A stretch of 64,000 nt of DNA from Chthonomonas sp. (GTDB lineage: Bacteria > Armatimonadota > Fimbriimonadia > Fimbriimonadales > Fimbriimonadaceae), in assembly GCA_016788115.1 (NCBI GenBank), contig JAEURR010000007.1, forward strand, positions 278,488 to 342,487, in the 5' to 3' direction. Of the stretch, positions 1-7,536 are shown one piece after another (position 1 is the stretch's first letter; each line of letters opens with the position of its first letter). A model generated the notes under the pieces. The model had not been told where the DNA came from. It did no database searches and worked only from the letters and a program-made list of their open reading frames with translations. The translations under genes were made by a program, and so were the position numbers.

Positions 1-2
1 CC

Positions 3-1160
3 ATGGCCAAGCGACTGAGCACCAACCCACTTGCGCCCAAGGTCTACCTGCTCCGCGAAACGGGCAAGACGGTTCCTTTGACGCTTGTGATCGTGCTCGC
101 CGTGATGCTTATCGCGGGCATTGTGAGCATGATCAATTCCATTCCGCTGAGCATCCGTACCATCTACAGCTACTCAGCACTTTACGCCGGGTTCACCCCG
201 CGGGGCGATGCCAGCCGTACCCCCGAAATCCGGCAGCGCATCGAGAAAGAGTCTCCCGTACCGCTGGGTAGAGTCATGACCGCCCGAGCCAGCGAAGCGG
301 TGGTCAAGAGCATCGTAGGAAAGTGGCCGTTCGTCATTCTCGGACTCGAGCAATCCGACATGGACTACTACCTACAGGCGATGGACACCAAGTCCATCGA
401 CGGTCGGAAGCCGCGCCCCGGTACGCCAGAGGCCCTCATCAGCGAGCCGCTTGCCAGGAACCTCGGGCTCAAGCTCGGATCCACATTGCTCGGTCCGACC
501 ATCGACGAGAGTTTCTCGCCCATGCCCGTCAAGGTGGTCGGTATCGCGCAGACCAACAAGTGGGTCGCGATGGTCCCGATCGAGTACCACCGGCTGTACC
601 ACTTCCCTCCCATCGACGTCCTCGCGGTCTTCACGAAGGACCCCGCGCAGCAGCCTGAGTTCGACTCGTGGGCACTCGAAGCCTTCAAGGGTGAGCGGAC
701 GCGCGTTTTTGTCTACGAGGATCTCGACAAGGACACAACCGAGATGTTCAACATCCTGTATCGGATTCTCAACGTGGTTATCGGCGCGCTGGTGCTCGTG
801 ATCACTTTCATGATGGGCATGCTCATGAACATCTACCAGTCGCAGAGGTTGCAAGAGTTTGGTCTGCTCCAGGCGCTGGGATACACACGATCGGCACTTC
901 TACGTCGCGTCTTGGGTGAAGCAGCAATGGTCGTGATCGGCGGATGGCTCCTCGGTGTCCTCACGGCTTTCGGACTCCTCAATCTCGTGAAGCGCATCCT
1001 AATGGACCCGCAGGCGTTCGCACTCGACCCGCTAGATCGCACCGCCTACTTGTATTCCATTCCGGTCCCCATCGCGATCTTGGTAGTGGCGGGGCTCACG
1101 GTGATGATCCGCTTCCGCAGGTTTGACCCGGTGGGCGTAGTCGAGAGGAGGCTTGTATGA
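3..1160 (+). CDS. ABC transporter permease, FtsX/MacB-type
   Basis: Integral membrane subunit of an ABC exporter of the FtsX/LolE/MacB class; with the next gene it would move a lipid, lipoprotein or peptide across or out of the inner membrane. The 385-residue product has one N-terminal membrane helix (about residues 24-44), a roughly 200-residue extracytoplasmic domain, and three C-terminal helices (about 252-275, 308-330, 350-370), which is the FtsX layout. The start is two bases from the window edge, so no ribosome site can be seen and a longer upstream form is not excluded. Its stop overlaps the start of the ATPase gene by ATGA, so the two are translationally coupled. The substrate cannot be read from the sequence. 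Confidence 0.85.
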   Translation: MAKRLSTNPLAPKVYLLRETGKTVPLTLVIVLAVMLIAGIVSMINSIPLSIRTIYSYSALYAGFTPRGDASRTPEIRQRIEKESPVPLGRVMTARASEAVVKSIVGKWPFVILGLEQSDMDYYLQAMDTKSIDGRKPRPGTPEALISEPLARNLGLKLGSTLLGPTIDESFSPMPVKVVGIAQTNKWVAMVPIEYHRLYHFPPIDVLAVFTKDPAQQPEFDSWALEAFKGERTRVFVYEDLDKDTTEMFNILYRILNVVIGALVLVITFMMGMLMNIYQSQRLQEFGLLQALGYTRSALLRRVLGEAAMVVIGGWLLGVLTAFGLLNLVKRILMDPQAFALDPLDRTAYLYSIPVPIAILVVAGLTVMIRFRRFDPVGVVERRLV

Positions 1161-1804
1161 TCCGCGCTTCCGATGCATCCTTGGTGTACTCCGATCACGG
1201 CAAAGAAGTCTTCGCGTGCAAGGCGGTCGGCCTGGAACTCCACGAGGGTGAGTTCGTGGGCATCCTCGGCCCCTCTGGGTCGGGCAAGAGTTCGCTACTT
1301 TTCTTACTTTCAGGACTGAAAACTCCTACTAGCGGGCAAATATCGCTCGATAATCAAGACATCAATCAACTTTCCGACGCCGCGCGCAGTGCCCTACGGC
1401 TGAAATCGTTCGGCTTCGTTTTCCAGTACCCGTACCTGCTCGGGTACCTCAGCGCGCTCGAGAATGTACTGCTCGCTCGTCCCGGCGAGGACCGCCGGGA
1501 CGAGGCCCTAGAGTTGCTTGAGGAGCTGGGGATCGGCCAAAAGTCCCATCGGAAGCCGCATGAACTCTCCGGCGGTGAGCGTCAACGCGTGTGCGTTGCC
1601 AGGGCACTCTTGGGTTCACCGCGAGCCATCTTTGCGGACGAGCCCACTGCGGCGCTCGATCACAAGAATGGAACTCAGGTAGTCGAGCTTTTGAACCAGC
1701 ATCGGGGCTCGGGCACGCTCATCATGGTCACCCACGACCCCTCCATGCTGGCCCAAGCCGACCGAATCATCCAGATCTCCGATGGCGAAATTGTCCACCA
1801 CTGA
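1157..1804 (+). CDS. ABC transporter ATP-binding protein, LolD/MacB-type
   Basis: Cytoplasmic ATPase that powers the preceding permease. The 215-residue protein has a complete nucleotide-binding domain: Walker A GPSGSGKSS at residues 38-46, Q-loop in VFQYP near 93, signature LSGGERQRV near 138, Walker B FADEPTAALD near 157 and the switch His in VTHDP near 191. Length and motifs fit the LolD/MacB/FtsE branch. Start ATG overlaps the permease stop. A lipoprotein-sorting role would fit the diderm envelope and the LolA-like protein at 28.8 kb, but this is inference. Confidence 0.9.
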   Translation: MIRASDASLVYSDHGKEVFACKAVGLELHEGEFVGILGPSGSGKSSLLFLLSGLKTPTSGQISLDNQDINQLSDAARSALRLKSFGFVFQYPYLLGYLSALENVLLARPGEDRRDEALELLEELGIGQKSHRKPHELSGGERQRVCVARALLGSPRAIFADEPTAALDHKNGTQVVELLNQHRGSGTLIMVTHDPSMLAQADRIIQISDGEIVHH

Positions 1805-1846
1805 CACCGTTTCGATACCGGTTCTGCGAGTTTTCCCCAACTATTT

Positions 1847-1875
1847 TTGACTTCCGGCCTAACCTTTGGTACAAT
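1847..1875 (+). promoter_or_regulatory. sigma70-type promoter for the speD leader
   Basis: TTGACT at 1847-1852 and TACAAT at 1870-1875 are separated by exactly 17 nt, the best -35/-10 pair I found in the window. The predicted transcript begins near 1882, leaving a 5' leader of about 266 nt before the speD start. Confidence 0.75.
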
Positions 1876-2147
1876 GGACCTCTGCGGGACCCCCCACGGG
1901 AACAATTCGATCCTTTGGCCCGCCGAATCTCGGGAGCGAACATGCGCTAGCAGAATGAATCTCACGTCGATCTTGTACGGTGACGGTGCCAAGCACCGGG
2001 GTGTTGAGCAAAATGCTCAGAACTTCTACCAAGGAGATCGGTCGCTGGGATTCGTCACTCCCACACTCCACTCGTCGTCTGGTCGGGTTTCTCCCGGTGG
2101 CCCTTGCGGCTGTCGGTCCGGCGTCACATCTTCTAAGGGAAACTTGA
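1876..2147 (+). promoter_or_regulatory. long structured 5' leader of speD, class unknown
   Basis: The stretch 1805-2147 has no convincing gene but shows several small hairpins in series: CGGTGC/GCACCG at 1984-1998 with a 3-nt loop, TGAGCA/TGCTCA at 2005-2019 with loop AAA, TGGGA/TCCCA at 2046-2063 and CGGG/CCCG at 2084-2096. A 72-codon frame (ATG 1955 to stop 2173) runs through them and overlaps the speD start by 26 nt, so it might be a leader peptide. I do not recognise a SAM riboswitch, 6S RNA, tmRNA or RNase P RNA here. A regulatory leader for polyamine or SAM control is inference. Confidence 0.4.
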
Positions 2148-2750
2148 TTGGAAAATATCTTCCATACGTTTAGTGTCGTTGCCGCTTTTGCGGCTGTCGT
2201 GCCCATGGTGCATTCGCGCAGGGCAAGCTGGCTCAGCCGCTTCTTAAAGCGCTTCGAGAAAGCAGTCGCATCCCCACCTCGCGTACGCAATGAGGGCGGA
2301 TGGACGCTTATCCAGTGTGACGACGTCGATGAGTTTCGCTCTTGGCTTGAGCGCGACGAGGTCGGACTGCCGTTCAAGGACGGCGAACCATCTTCGCTGG
2401 GATCGCACCTTCTGGTCGAGCTTTTCGACTGCGACAAGGACTCACTCAAGCTTGAAACCACGGTCGGTCAGGCCATGCACGAAGCTGCGGCAGAGAGCCA
2501 GGCGACGGTCGTGACAGAGTCGTTCCATGAGTTCAAGCCGTATGGCGTATCCGGCGCGGTGATCATTCAAGAGTCGCACTACACGATTCACACTTGGCCC
2601 GAGCACGGTTACGCAGCGGTCGACCTTTTCTACTGCGGTGGCACGGTGCACGTGCACAAAGCTATGGACGTCCTGAAGGATCGATTTAAGCCAGGCCGTA
2701 TGAAGTTCCTCGTCGTGCGACGAGGAGTTGAGAACGAAGTCACCGGTTAG
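2148..2750 (+). CDS. speD: S-adenosylmethionine decarboxylase proenzyme with N-terminal extension
   Basis: Makes decarboxylated SAM, the aminopropyl donor for spermidine. The prokaryotic core starts near residue 84 (GSHLLVELFDCD) and contains the self-cleavage site in ESHYTIHTWPE, where Ser143 would become the pyruvoyl group; His148 and Cys163 are also in place. The protein is 200 residues, about 60-80 longer than usual bacterial SpeD. The extra N-terminus has a short hydrophobic stretch (VVAAFAAVV) followed by a basic segment. Start is TTG with AAGGGA 7 nt upstream; an in-frame ATG lies at 2205. No speE is visible in the window. Confidence 0.88.
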   Translation: MENIFHTFSVVAAFAAVVPMVHSRRASWLSRFLKRFEKAVASPPRVRNEGGWTLIQCDDVDEFRSWLERDEVGLPFKDGEPSSLGSHLLVELFDCDKDSLKLETTVGQAMHEAAAESQATVVTESFHEFKPYGVSGAVIIQESHYTIHTWPEHGYAAVDLFYCGGTVHVHKAMDVLKDRFKPGRMKFLVVRRGVENEVTG

Positions 2751-2771
2751 TAAGGCACAAAGAAACCACCT

Positions 2772-2807
2772 CGGGCGCAATTCCTGTGAATTGCGCCCGC
2801 TTATTTT
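2772..2807 (+). terminator. rho-independent terminator after speD
   Basis: An 11-bp perfect stem (2772-2782 with 2789-2799, loop CCTGTG) is followed by a T-rich tail CTTATTTTG. It separates speD from the next gene. Confidence 0.85.
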
Positions 2808-2900
2808 GTCGAAAGTCACAAAGACGTACGATTGTTTTGGTGTCTTTGGTCATTTTTCGCGCTGCTTCTGCCTCAGCCATGGCCTCCGACTGACATCAGT

Positions 2901-2906
2901 CAAAAT
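2901..2906 (+). promoter_or_regulatory. -10-like hexamer directly upstream of a start codon
   Basis: CAAAAT lies exactly 6 nt before ATG 2913, placing the predicted first transcribed base on the A of the start codon. The same hexamer and spacing occur before ATG 10507 on the other strand. Confidence 0.4.
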
Positions 2907-2912
2907 GGAGAT

Positions 2913-4058
2913 ATGGAGTTCGCAAGCAAGCCGATCCGCGTAGGACAAAAGCCAGAGTCGGCTTTCAAGTCCGTCATCTTCCCCATCTACCAATCCTCGA
3001 CCTTTGCTTGGGACGACCTGGAATCGACTCCAGATCTTGAGTACACACGCGTTCAGAACCCTACTCGGCGCGCACTGGAATCGGTCATCGCCGCACTCGA
3101 AAATGCAGAGTTCTGTACCTGCTTCAGCTCTGGTATGGCCGCTGTCATGGCGACTTTTTCACTCCTGAAGCAAGGTGATCACCTCTTGATTGCCTCCGAC
3201 ATCTACGGCGGTACGCACCGACTCGGCGTCGCACACCTCCCAAACCTCGGAATCGACGTGAGCTTCTACGATGCGAGCAACCCGGACTCCATGAGAGAGG
3301 CCGCCACCGACCGAACGCGCATGGTGATCTTCGAATCGCCAACCAATCCGACCATGCAGGTCATGGACATTGCCGCGAACGTTCTTGTGGCCAAGAGCCT
3401 GGGACTGCTCGTCGTGTTCGACAACACGTTTGCCAGCCCGGCGCTTCAAACTCCCCTCGAGTTTGAGGTCGATCTCGTTCTGCATTCCACCACGAAGTAC
3501 ATCGGTGGCCACAGTGACGTGGTGGGTGGAGCAGTTGCGACCAAGGACCCACAACTGGCCGAGCAGATCTTTGAGTTCAACAAGAACGTCGGTTGCAACC
3601 CGAGCCCATTCGACTGCTGGCTGACCCTTCGCGGAGTCAAGACCTTGGCACTTCGTATGGAACGGCACTGCAAGAACGCCGCCGAAATCGCCCGCTACTT
3701 GGAAGCCCACCCTCGTATCAGGCAGGTTTACTACCCGGGTCTGGAGTCCAACCCCGGCCATACCCTCGCCAAGGTCCAAATGAACGGCTTTGGCGGCATG
3801 TTGAGCTTTGACCTGGACGGCTCAGAGGAGCAGGCTCGTGCACTGGCAAAGGATCTCTCCTTCTTCATCCTCGCCGAGAGCCTGGGCGGCGTCGAGTCCC
3901 TCATCGGCTACCCCAAACTCATGTCGCACGCGGGCATGACGGAGGAAGAGCGGCTCGCCCGCCGCATCACTCCAACCCTGCTCCGACTCAGTGTCGGGAT
4001 CGAGGATTCTCGCGATCTTATTGCAGATCTCGAACAAGCCCTAAAAAAGCTGGGGTGA
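2913..4058 (+). CDS. PLP-dependent trans-sulfuration enzyme (cystathionine gamma-synthase/lyase family)
   Basis: Cytosolic Cys/Met metabolism enzyme of fold type I. The 381-residue protein carries the PLP-binding Asp170 in FDNTF and the Schiff-base lysine, Lys195, in HSTTKYIGGHSD, plus the C-terminal RLSVGIED segment typical of MetB/MetC/MegL. Length is normal. Sequence alone does not separate cystathionine gamma-synthase, gamma-lyase and O-acylhomoserine sulfhydrylase. A longer frame exists upstream, but family homology begins just after this ATG and a -10-like hexamer sits 6 nt before it. It stands alone between a terminator and small genes. Confidence 0.9.
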   Translation: MEFASKPIRVGQKPESAFKSVIFPIYQSSTFAWDDLESTPDLEYTRVQNPTRRALESVIAALENAEFCTCFSSGMAAVMATFSLLKQGDHLLIASDIYGGTHRLGVAHLPNLGIDVSFYDASNPDSMREAATDRTRMVIFESPTNPTMQVMDIAANVLVAKSLGLLVVFDNTFASPALQTPLEFEVDLVLHSTTKYIGGHSDVVGGAVATKDPQLAEQIFEFNKNVGCNPSPFDCWLTLRGVKTLALRMERHCKNAAEIARYLEAHPRIRQVYYPGLESNPGHTLAKVQMNGFGGMLSFDLDGSEEQARALAKDLSFFILAESLGGVESLIGYPKLMSHAGMTEEERLARRITPTLLRLSVGIEDSRDLIADLEQALKKLG

Positions 4059-4073
4059 ACAGACTAGAATAGA

Positions 4074-4445
4074 GTGATCTTGGAACTGGTTCTCGGAATC
4101 CTCGCCTTAACGTTTGCGCTCATCGCAATGGTCCTCGGGGCCATGGCGTTTCAGCAGCTACGTGCATTGAACCGCAACCTCGGATCGCTCTCCAAGCAAC
4201 TTGATCGCATGGACTCCAAACTTGCGAGTCAGGAGAAAAAGCTGAAGGCGCTGGAGGATCAGTCACACTCGCTTCCCGCACTGCCCGGCAAGCTGGGCGC
4301 TCTCGTGCCCCTGCTTCTGGGCGGAAAAAACCGAGGCGCGGGACAAACTGCGGCGTTGGTGGCGTTGAATGTGTTGCAAGGGTTCTTGTCTGCTCGAAAA
4401 CAGCGGACAAAGGCTCTTGTATCCAAAAACCAAGATTTGGAGTAA
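4074..4445 (+). CDS. small membrane-anchored coiled-coil protein
   Basis: Unrecognised 123-residue protein. One N-terminal membrane helix (residues 2-24) is followed by a heptad-like segment (about 28-66, LRALNRNLGSLSKQLDRMDSK) and a Lys/Arg-rich tail. It starts with GTG 15 nt after the preceding gene and is followed by a YtxH-like gene, so it probably belongs to a small envelope-associated group with the next two genes. The start is uncertain because no good ribosome site is visible. Confidence 0.6.
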   Translation: MILELVLGILALTFALIAMVLGAMAFQQLRALNRNLGSLSKQLDRMDSKLASQEKKLKALEDQSHSLPALPGKLGALVPLLLGGKNRGAGQTAALVALNVLQGFLSARKQRTKALVSKNQDLE

Positions 4446-4466
4446 AACGAACTAGGAGGAACCTAA

Positions 4467-4697
4467 ATGAGCGAATCAGATGATAAGAATGCTTTAGTTT
4501 ATCTACTTGCCGGATTTGGACTCGGCGCGATTGTTGGAGCAGCTGCAGGCGTGCTTTTCGCACCGAAGGCAGGCACGGAAGTCCGCGAGGATCTCGGCCA
4601 CAAGCTGACCGACCTGAAGGGTCGCACAAAGGAATGGGTTGAGGAGCAAAAGGCCAAGCGAGTAAGCAAGCTTGAGCCGGAAGAGCTCGGAGCCTAA
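4467..4697 (+). CDS. YtxH domain small membrane protein
   Basis: 76-residue protein with the YtxH signature: a Gly/Ala-rich membrane helix (residues 10-30) followed by LFAPKAGTEVRE and an amphipathic helix. Such proteins are often general-stress or envelope associated; the biochemical role is unknown. A strong AGGAGG lies 8 nt before ATG. It is followed immediately by the AI-2E-type permease, whose GTG directly follows this stop codon, so they are co-translated. Confidence 0.75.
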   Translation: MSESDDKNALVYLLAGFGLGAIVGAAAGVLFAPKAGTEVREDLGHKLTDLKGRTKEWVEEQKAKRVSKLEPEELGA

Positions 4698-5921
4698 GTG
4701 CAGCGGGCCGGCCTCAGTTGGCCAAAGATTATGCTGTGGGCGGCGATCATGGTCGCCGCCCTCGGTTTTCTCTACCTTGTCCGCAGCATCCTGATGCCGT
4801 TCGTGCTGGCGTTCATTATCAGCGTCCTGCTCGAACCAACCATCCAGAAACTTCGAAGACGCGGCGTGAGTCAGGGCATGGCCATCGCCCTTGTCTTCAT
4901 TCTCTTCTTTGGGAGCCTTACCGTCGTGGGCGCGCTCGTCACGCCGATGGCGACGACCCAGCTTCGCAACTTCAGCTCCAACCTTCAGACGCTAACCAAT
5001 CAGCTCGCTGAATCGGAATCGCAGAGCGTCTTCGAACGTTGGAACCCGGTTGAGCGGGCGACCCAAACGGCCACCGTCAACCCTATCGACCGGATGCTGG
5101 AGCAATTCCGCGAGCCGCTCGGTCGTGTGGGAGTCCCTGCAAACCGCCGCGCGCTCGTTCAGCAGTACATCGAACCGCACCGCGAGCGCATTGCAAACGG
5201 CGTCAAGACGTTTTTCAACAGCTTCTTCTCCATCCTGCTCAGCGCGGGTTCGCAGTTCTTCATGCTGCTGTTCACGCCCGTATTCGTTTTCCTCATGCTC
5301 AGAGACTTCGAGCAGATGAGGATACGCTCGGCAACTTACATCCCAACTTCGATCCGCGCCGAAACACTCGCCCTCATCCGTGAGATCGGGCAAGTCTTCA
5401 TCAGCTACCTGCGCGGAGTCACGATCTCAGTCTCGGTCTACACCGCCATCGTCACAGTCACCCTGAGCATCATGGGTGTTCCGTACGCGATCTTGCTCGC
5501 CCTGCTCGCTGGGGCGCTCTACATGATCCCGTGGTTAGGCTTCTTCATCGCCTTGGGATCTGTATTCCTGGTCACCGGGTTGACCGGTGCGACCGGCAAC
5601 TGGTTCATGCACATGGCCGATCCGTGGATGTTTGCCGCGGTCTGCGCAGGCGTATACACGGCCGTCTTCTTCGTCTACGATAACTTCGTCAATCCGAGGC
5701 TGATCGGCCGCTCCGTCGGGCTCAGCATCCTGGTGAGCATGTTCGTGGTCTTCAGCGGCGCGGCGCTCTTTGGCATCGCTGGCATGATTCTGGCGTTCCC
5801 CGTCGCGGGTTCCATCAAGGTCATCCTCAATCGCGTGCTGAAGTTCACCTCCAGCACCTCGACTTCAGACCTGCGGCTCCCGGTCACGCCACTTCGACAT
5901 CGCACCAGCGGCGAAATCTAG
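4698..5921 (+). CDS. AI-2E family transporter (PerM/YtvI-like)
   Basis: Inner membrane protein of the AI-2E/PerM superfamily, 407 residues with about eight helices: two near the N-terminus (13-45), one at 62-84, and a C-terminal group from about 175 to 375. The family includes permeases and Na+/H+ antiporters, so the substrate is open. Start GTG abuts the YtxH stop. The gene ends at a large hairpin shared with the convergent gene at 5980. Confidence 0.85.
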   Translation: MQRAGLSWPKIMLWAAIMVAALGFLYLVRSILMPFVLAFIISVLLEPTIQKLRRRGVSQGMAIALVFILFFGSLTVVGALVTPMATTQLRNFSSNLQTLTNQLAESESQSVFERWNPVERATQTATVNPIDRMLEQFREPLGRVGVPANRRALVQQYIEPHRERIANGVKTFFNSFFSILLSAGSQFFMLLFTPVFVFLMLRDFEQMRIRSATYIPTSIRAETLALIREIGQVFISYLRGVTISVSVYTAIVTVTLSIMGVPYAILLALLAGALYMIPWLGFFIALGSVFLVTGLTGATGNWFMHMADPWMFAAVCAGVYTAVFFVYDNFVNPRLIGRSVGLSILVSMFVVFSGAALFGIAGMILAFPVAGSIKVILNRVLKFTSSTSTSDLRLPVTPLRHRTSGEI

Positions 5922-5926
5922 ACAGC

Positions 5927-5963
5927 AATTGGCCCGTCACTCCGATGAAGTGACGGGCCAATT
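5927..5963. terminator. large hairpin between convergent genes
   Basis: A 15-bp perfect stem (5927-5941 with 5949-5963, 7-nt loop) lies between two convergent genes. There is little T-tract on either strand, so it could act as a bidirectional terminator or as a 3'-end stabiliser. Confidence 0.65.
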
Positions 5964-5979
5964 CGTTCTGAGACCGCGC

Positions 5980-6249
5980 TTACTTGCCGATCTCGCCGTC
6001 GCCGTCCAGATCCCGCTTGAGGAGTTCCTCGGCCTTGTCCTGAATGGTGTCGGCAACGCCGCCTGCCTTCTCCATCATGCCTGCGGCCAACTTGCCCAGA
6101 CCATCGACGCCACCCGACATGGCTTCCTTAGCCTGCTCCAGCATGCCTGCTGCGCCTTCGGTAGCAGCACCGGCTGCGCCCTCACCATCGGTAGCGGCCT
6201 GACCCGTCAGGTTTTCTAATGCCTCTTTAGCCTTGTTCATAATATCCAA
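5980..6249 (-). CDS. small acidic helical protein with C-terminal EF-hand-like loop
   Basis: Unrecognised 89-residue protein, rich in Ala, Gly, Glu and Lys, predicted to be mostly amphipathic helix (KAKEALENL, MLEQAKEAM, DTIQDKAEELL). It ends in DLDGDGEIG, which matches the DxDxDG calcium-binding loop. TTG is chosen because GGAGG sits 8-9 nt upstream; the in-frame ATG at 6240 is too far from it. It lies downstream of the foldase gene but behind a terminator. Confidence 0.65.
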   Translation of the reverse strand: MDIMNKAKEALENLTGQAATDGEGAAGAATEGAAGMLEQAKEAMSGGVDGLGKLAAGMMEKAGGVADTIQDKAEELLKRDLDGDGEIGK

Positions 6250-6263
6250 CGTACTTACCTCCA

Positions 6264-6299
6264 GAAAAGAAGTGTGCCGCCTGATGACGGCGCACTTCT
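6264..6299 (-). terminator. rho-independent terminator after the foldase gene
   Basis: A 12-bp stem with one G-T pair (6268-6279 with 6288-6299) is followed on the minus strand by TTTT. It lies between the foldase gene and the small EF-hand gene. Confidence 0.75.
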
Positions 6300-6349
6300 A
6301 TTTAGTGTCTGATTGCCCTGACAAAGTTCCCAGTACGGTGTACTGTTTT

Positions 6350-7348
6350 CTAACGACCAAGCTTGTAGCGATCGATCAGCTTTTGCAGCTCTGACTTGAA
6401 CTGCGTGTCCACCATCTGAATCACGACCTTCTTTCGCGTCTCGGAGAGCATCTTGGCGAGGTCGTTCTTGACGTTGCCGCGGTCGATCATCAGCCCGCGG
6501 CGGATGTCCGCCTTCAGCGTGTCATCCAAAGGAAGCACGCGTTCGGGGGTCACGCCCTCTTTGTTGAACTTGATCCACTTGTTGTCGCCCTTGATCCAAT
6601 CCGTCTGCTGACCGATCTTCACGCTGTCCAGCGCCTTCTGCACTGGCTCTGCGAATTCTTCGACGGGGACGTCACCAAGCGCTCCGCCTTTAGCGCGCGT
6701 AAGGTCTTCGCTGTACGCCTTCACCACGTCGGCAAACGCCTTCCCGGCGGCCAGGTCAGCAGTCGCCTTGGGCTTATTCTCATCGGAGACCACAAGCACG
6801 CTGAGTTTCATGGTCCTCGGGACGGTGTAGCTGCTGATGTAAGTCTTGTAGTGCCGCTCGACCTCTTGGTCGGTGACGTTGATCCCCTTGGTTACTAACT
6901 TGAACTGCGCCACTTCTAGCTGCGCTTGATACTTCAAATCGGCTTCGGTCAAACCCATGGCGAGCCACTTCTTCAGGTACTCAGGGTTGCGTCCAACCTT
7001 GCGTTGGTACTGCGCATCAATCTCGGCCGCACTCGGGGTCACGCCATTCTCCTTGGCGCAAAGCATGATCACGCGCTCCTCGATCAGGAGCTGGAGCGTA
7101 AGCACTCCCGGGGGGCTCTCTTCCCAGGTCTTGCCATCGGGCAGCATGCGACCGACGCCCGGTAGATACTCCATTCGGCTAAAGTACTCGGCTGCCTTGA
7201 TGGGCTCGCCGTTTACAGTGACGAGGACCCGATTGGGGTCGATCTGAGCGAACGCGAACGAACTCGCGAGGGCGCACAGCACGCCCGTCAGTTTTGCCAG
7301 TTTCATCATCATCTTATTGTGCGCTAACGCGTACAGTCCTAAACGCAT
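6350..7348 (-). CDS. SurA/PrsA-like peptidylprolyl isomerase (foldase)
   Basis: Exported folding factor for envelope proteins. An N-terminal signal peptide (MMMKLAKLTGVLCALASSFAFA) is followed by a SurA-N/trigger-like helical region (about 40-170) and a parvulin-type domain (about 175-270, with FADVVKAYSEDLTRAKGGALG). The 332-residue length fits PrsA-like proteins with one parvulin domain. Two start regions compete: ATG 7348, preceded at 6 nt by TAGAGT, and the triple ATG at 7312-7304. The leaderless signal favours 7348; either leaves the signal peptide intact. Confidence 0.85.
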   Translation of the reverse strand: MRLGLYALAHNKMMMKLAKLTGVLCALASSFAFAQIDPNRVLVTVNGEPIKAAEYFSRMEYLPGVGRMLPDGKTWEESPPGVLTLQLLIEERVIMLCAKENGVTPSAAEIDAQYQRKVGRNPEYLKKWLAMGLTEADLKYQAQLEVAQFKLVTKGINVTDQEVERHYKTYISSYTVPRTMKLSVLVVSDENKPKATADLAAGKAFADVVKAYSEDLTRAKGGALGDVPVEEFAEPVQKALDSVKIGQQTDWIKGDNKWIKFNKEGVTPERVLPLDDTLKADIRRGLMIDRGNVKNDLAKMLSETRKKVVIQMVDTQFKSELQKLIDRYKLGR

Positions 7349-7354
7349 GAGGCC

Positions 7355-7360
7355 ACTCTA
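7355..7360 (-). promoter_or_regulatory. -10-like hexamer 6 nt before the foldase start
   Basis: TAGAGT on the minus strand ends exactly 6 nt before ATG 7348. The predicted transcript would start on the A of ATG, giving a leaderless mRNA. Confidence 0.45.
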
Positions 7361-7379
7361 AATTTCACAGGATGCGGCG

Positions 7380-7417
7380 CAAAGAAAGGCCCCCGGAGCG
7401 AGGGGAGCTCGGGGGCT
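7380..7417 (-). terminator. rho-independent terminator after the amidohydrolase operon
   Basis: GC-rich hairpin (7388-7399 with 7407-7417, one bulged G) followed on the minus strand by CTTTCTTT. It ends the operon running from 10507 to 7537. The rest of 7361-7536 shows no other feature. Confidence 0.75.
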
Positions 7418-7536
7418 GGGTCTTGGTTATTGTTGTTGGAGGAGAGATTTGCTTGATTGGCTTACCGCTGTCTTTTTCTGCAGCGCTTACTGATCTGAAC
7501 GCATTCACCCCCTAAAGAGTTCGCCAAACTAGAAAA

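Noticed and set aside
2751-2912. SAM riboswitch upstream of the trans-sulfuration gene
   Set aside because: The stretch holds only the speD terminator and a -10-like hexamer; no SAM-I or SAM-II conserved segments are present.
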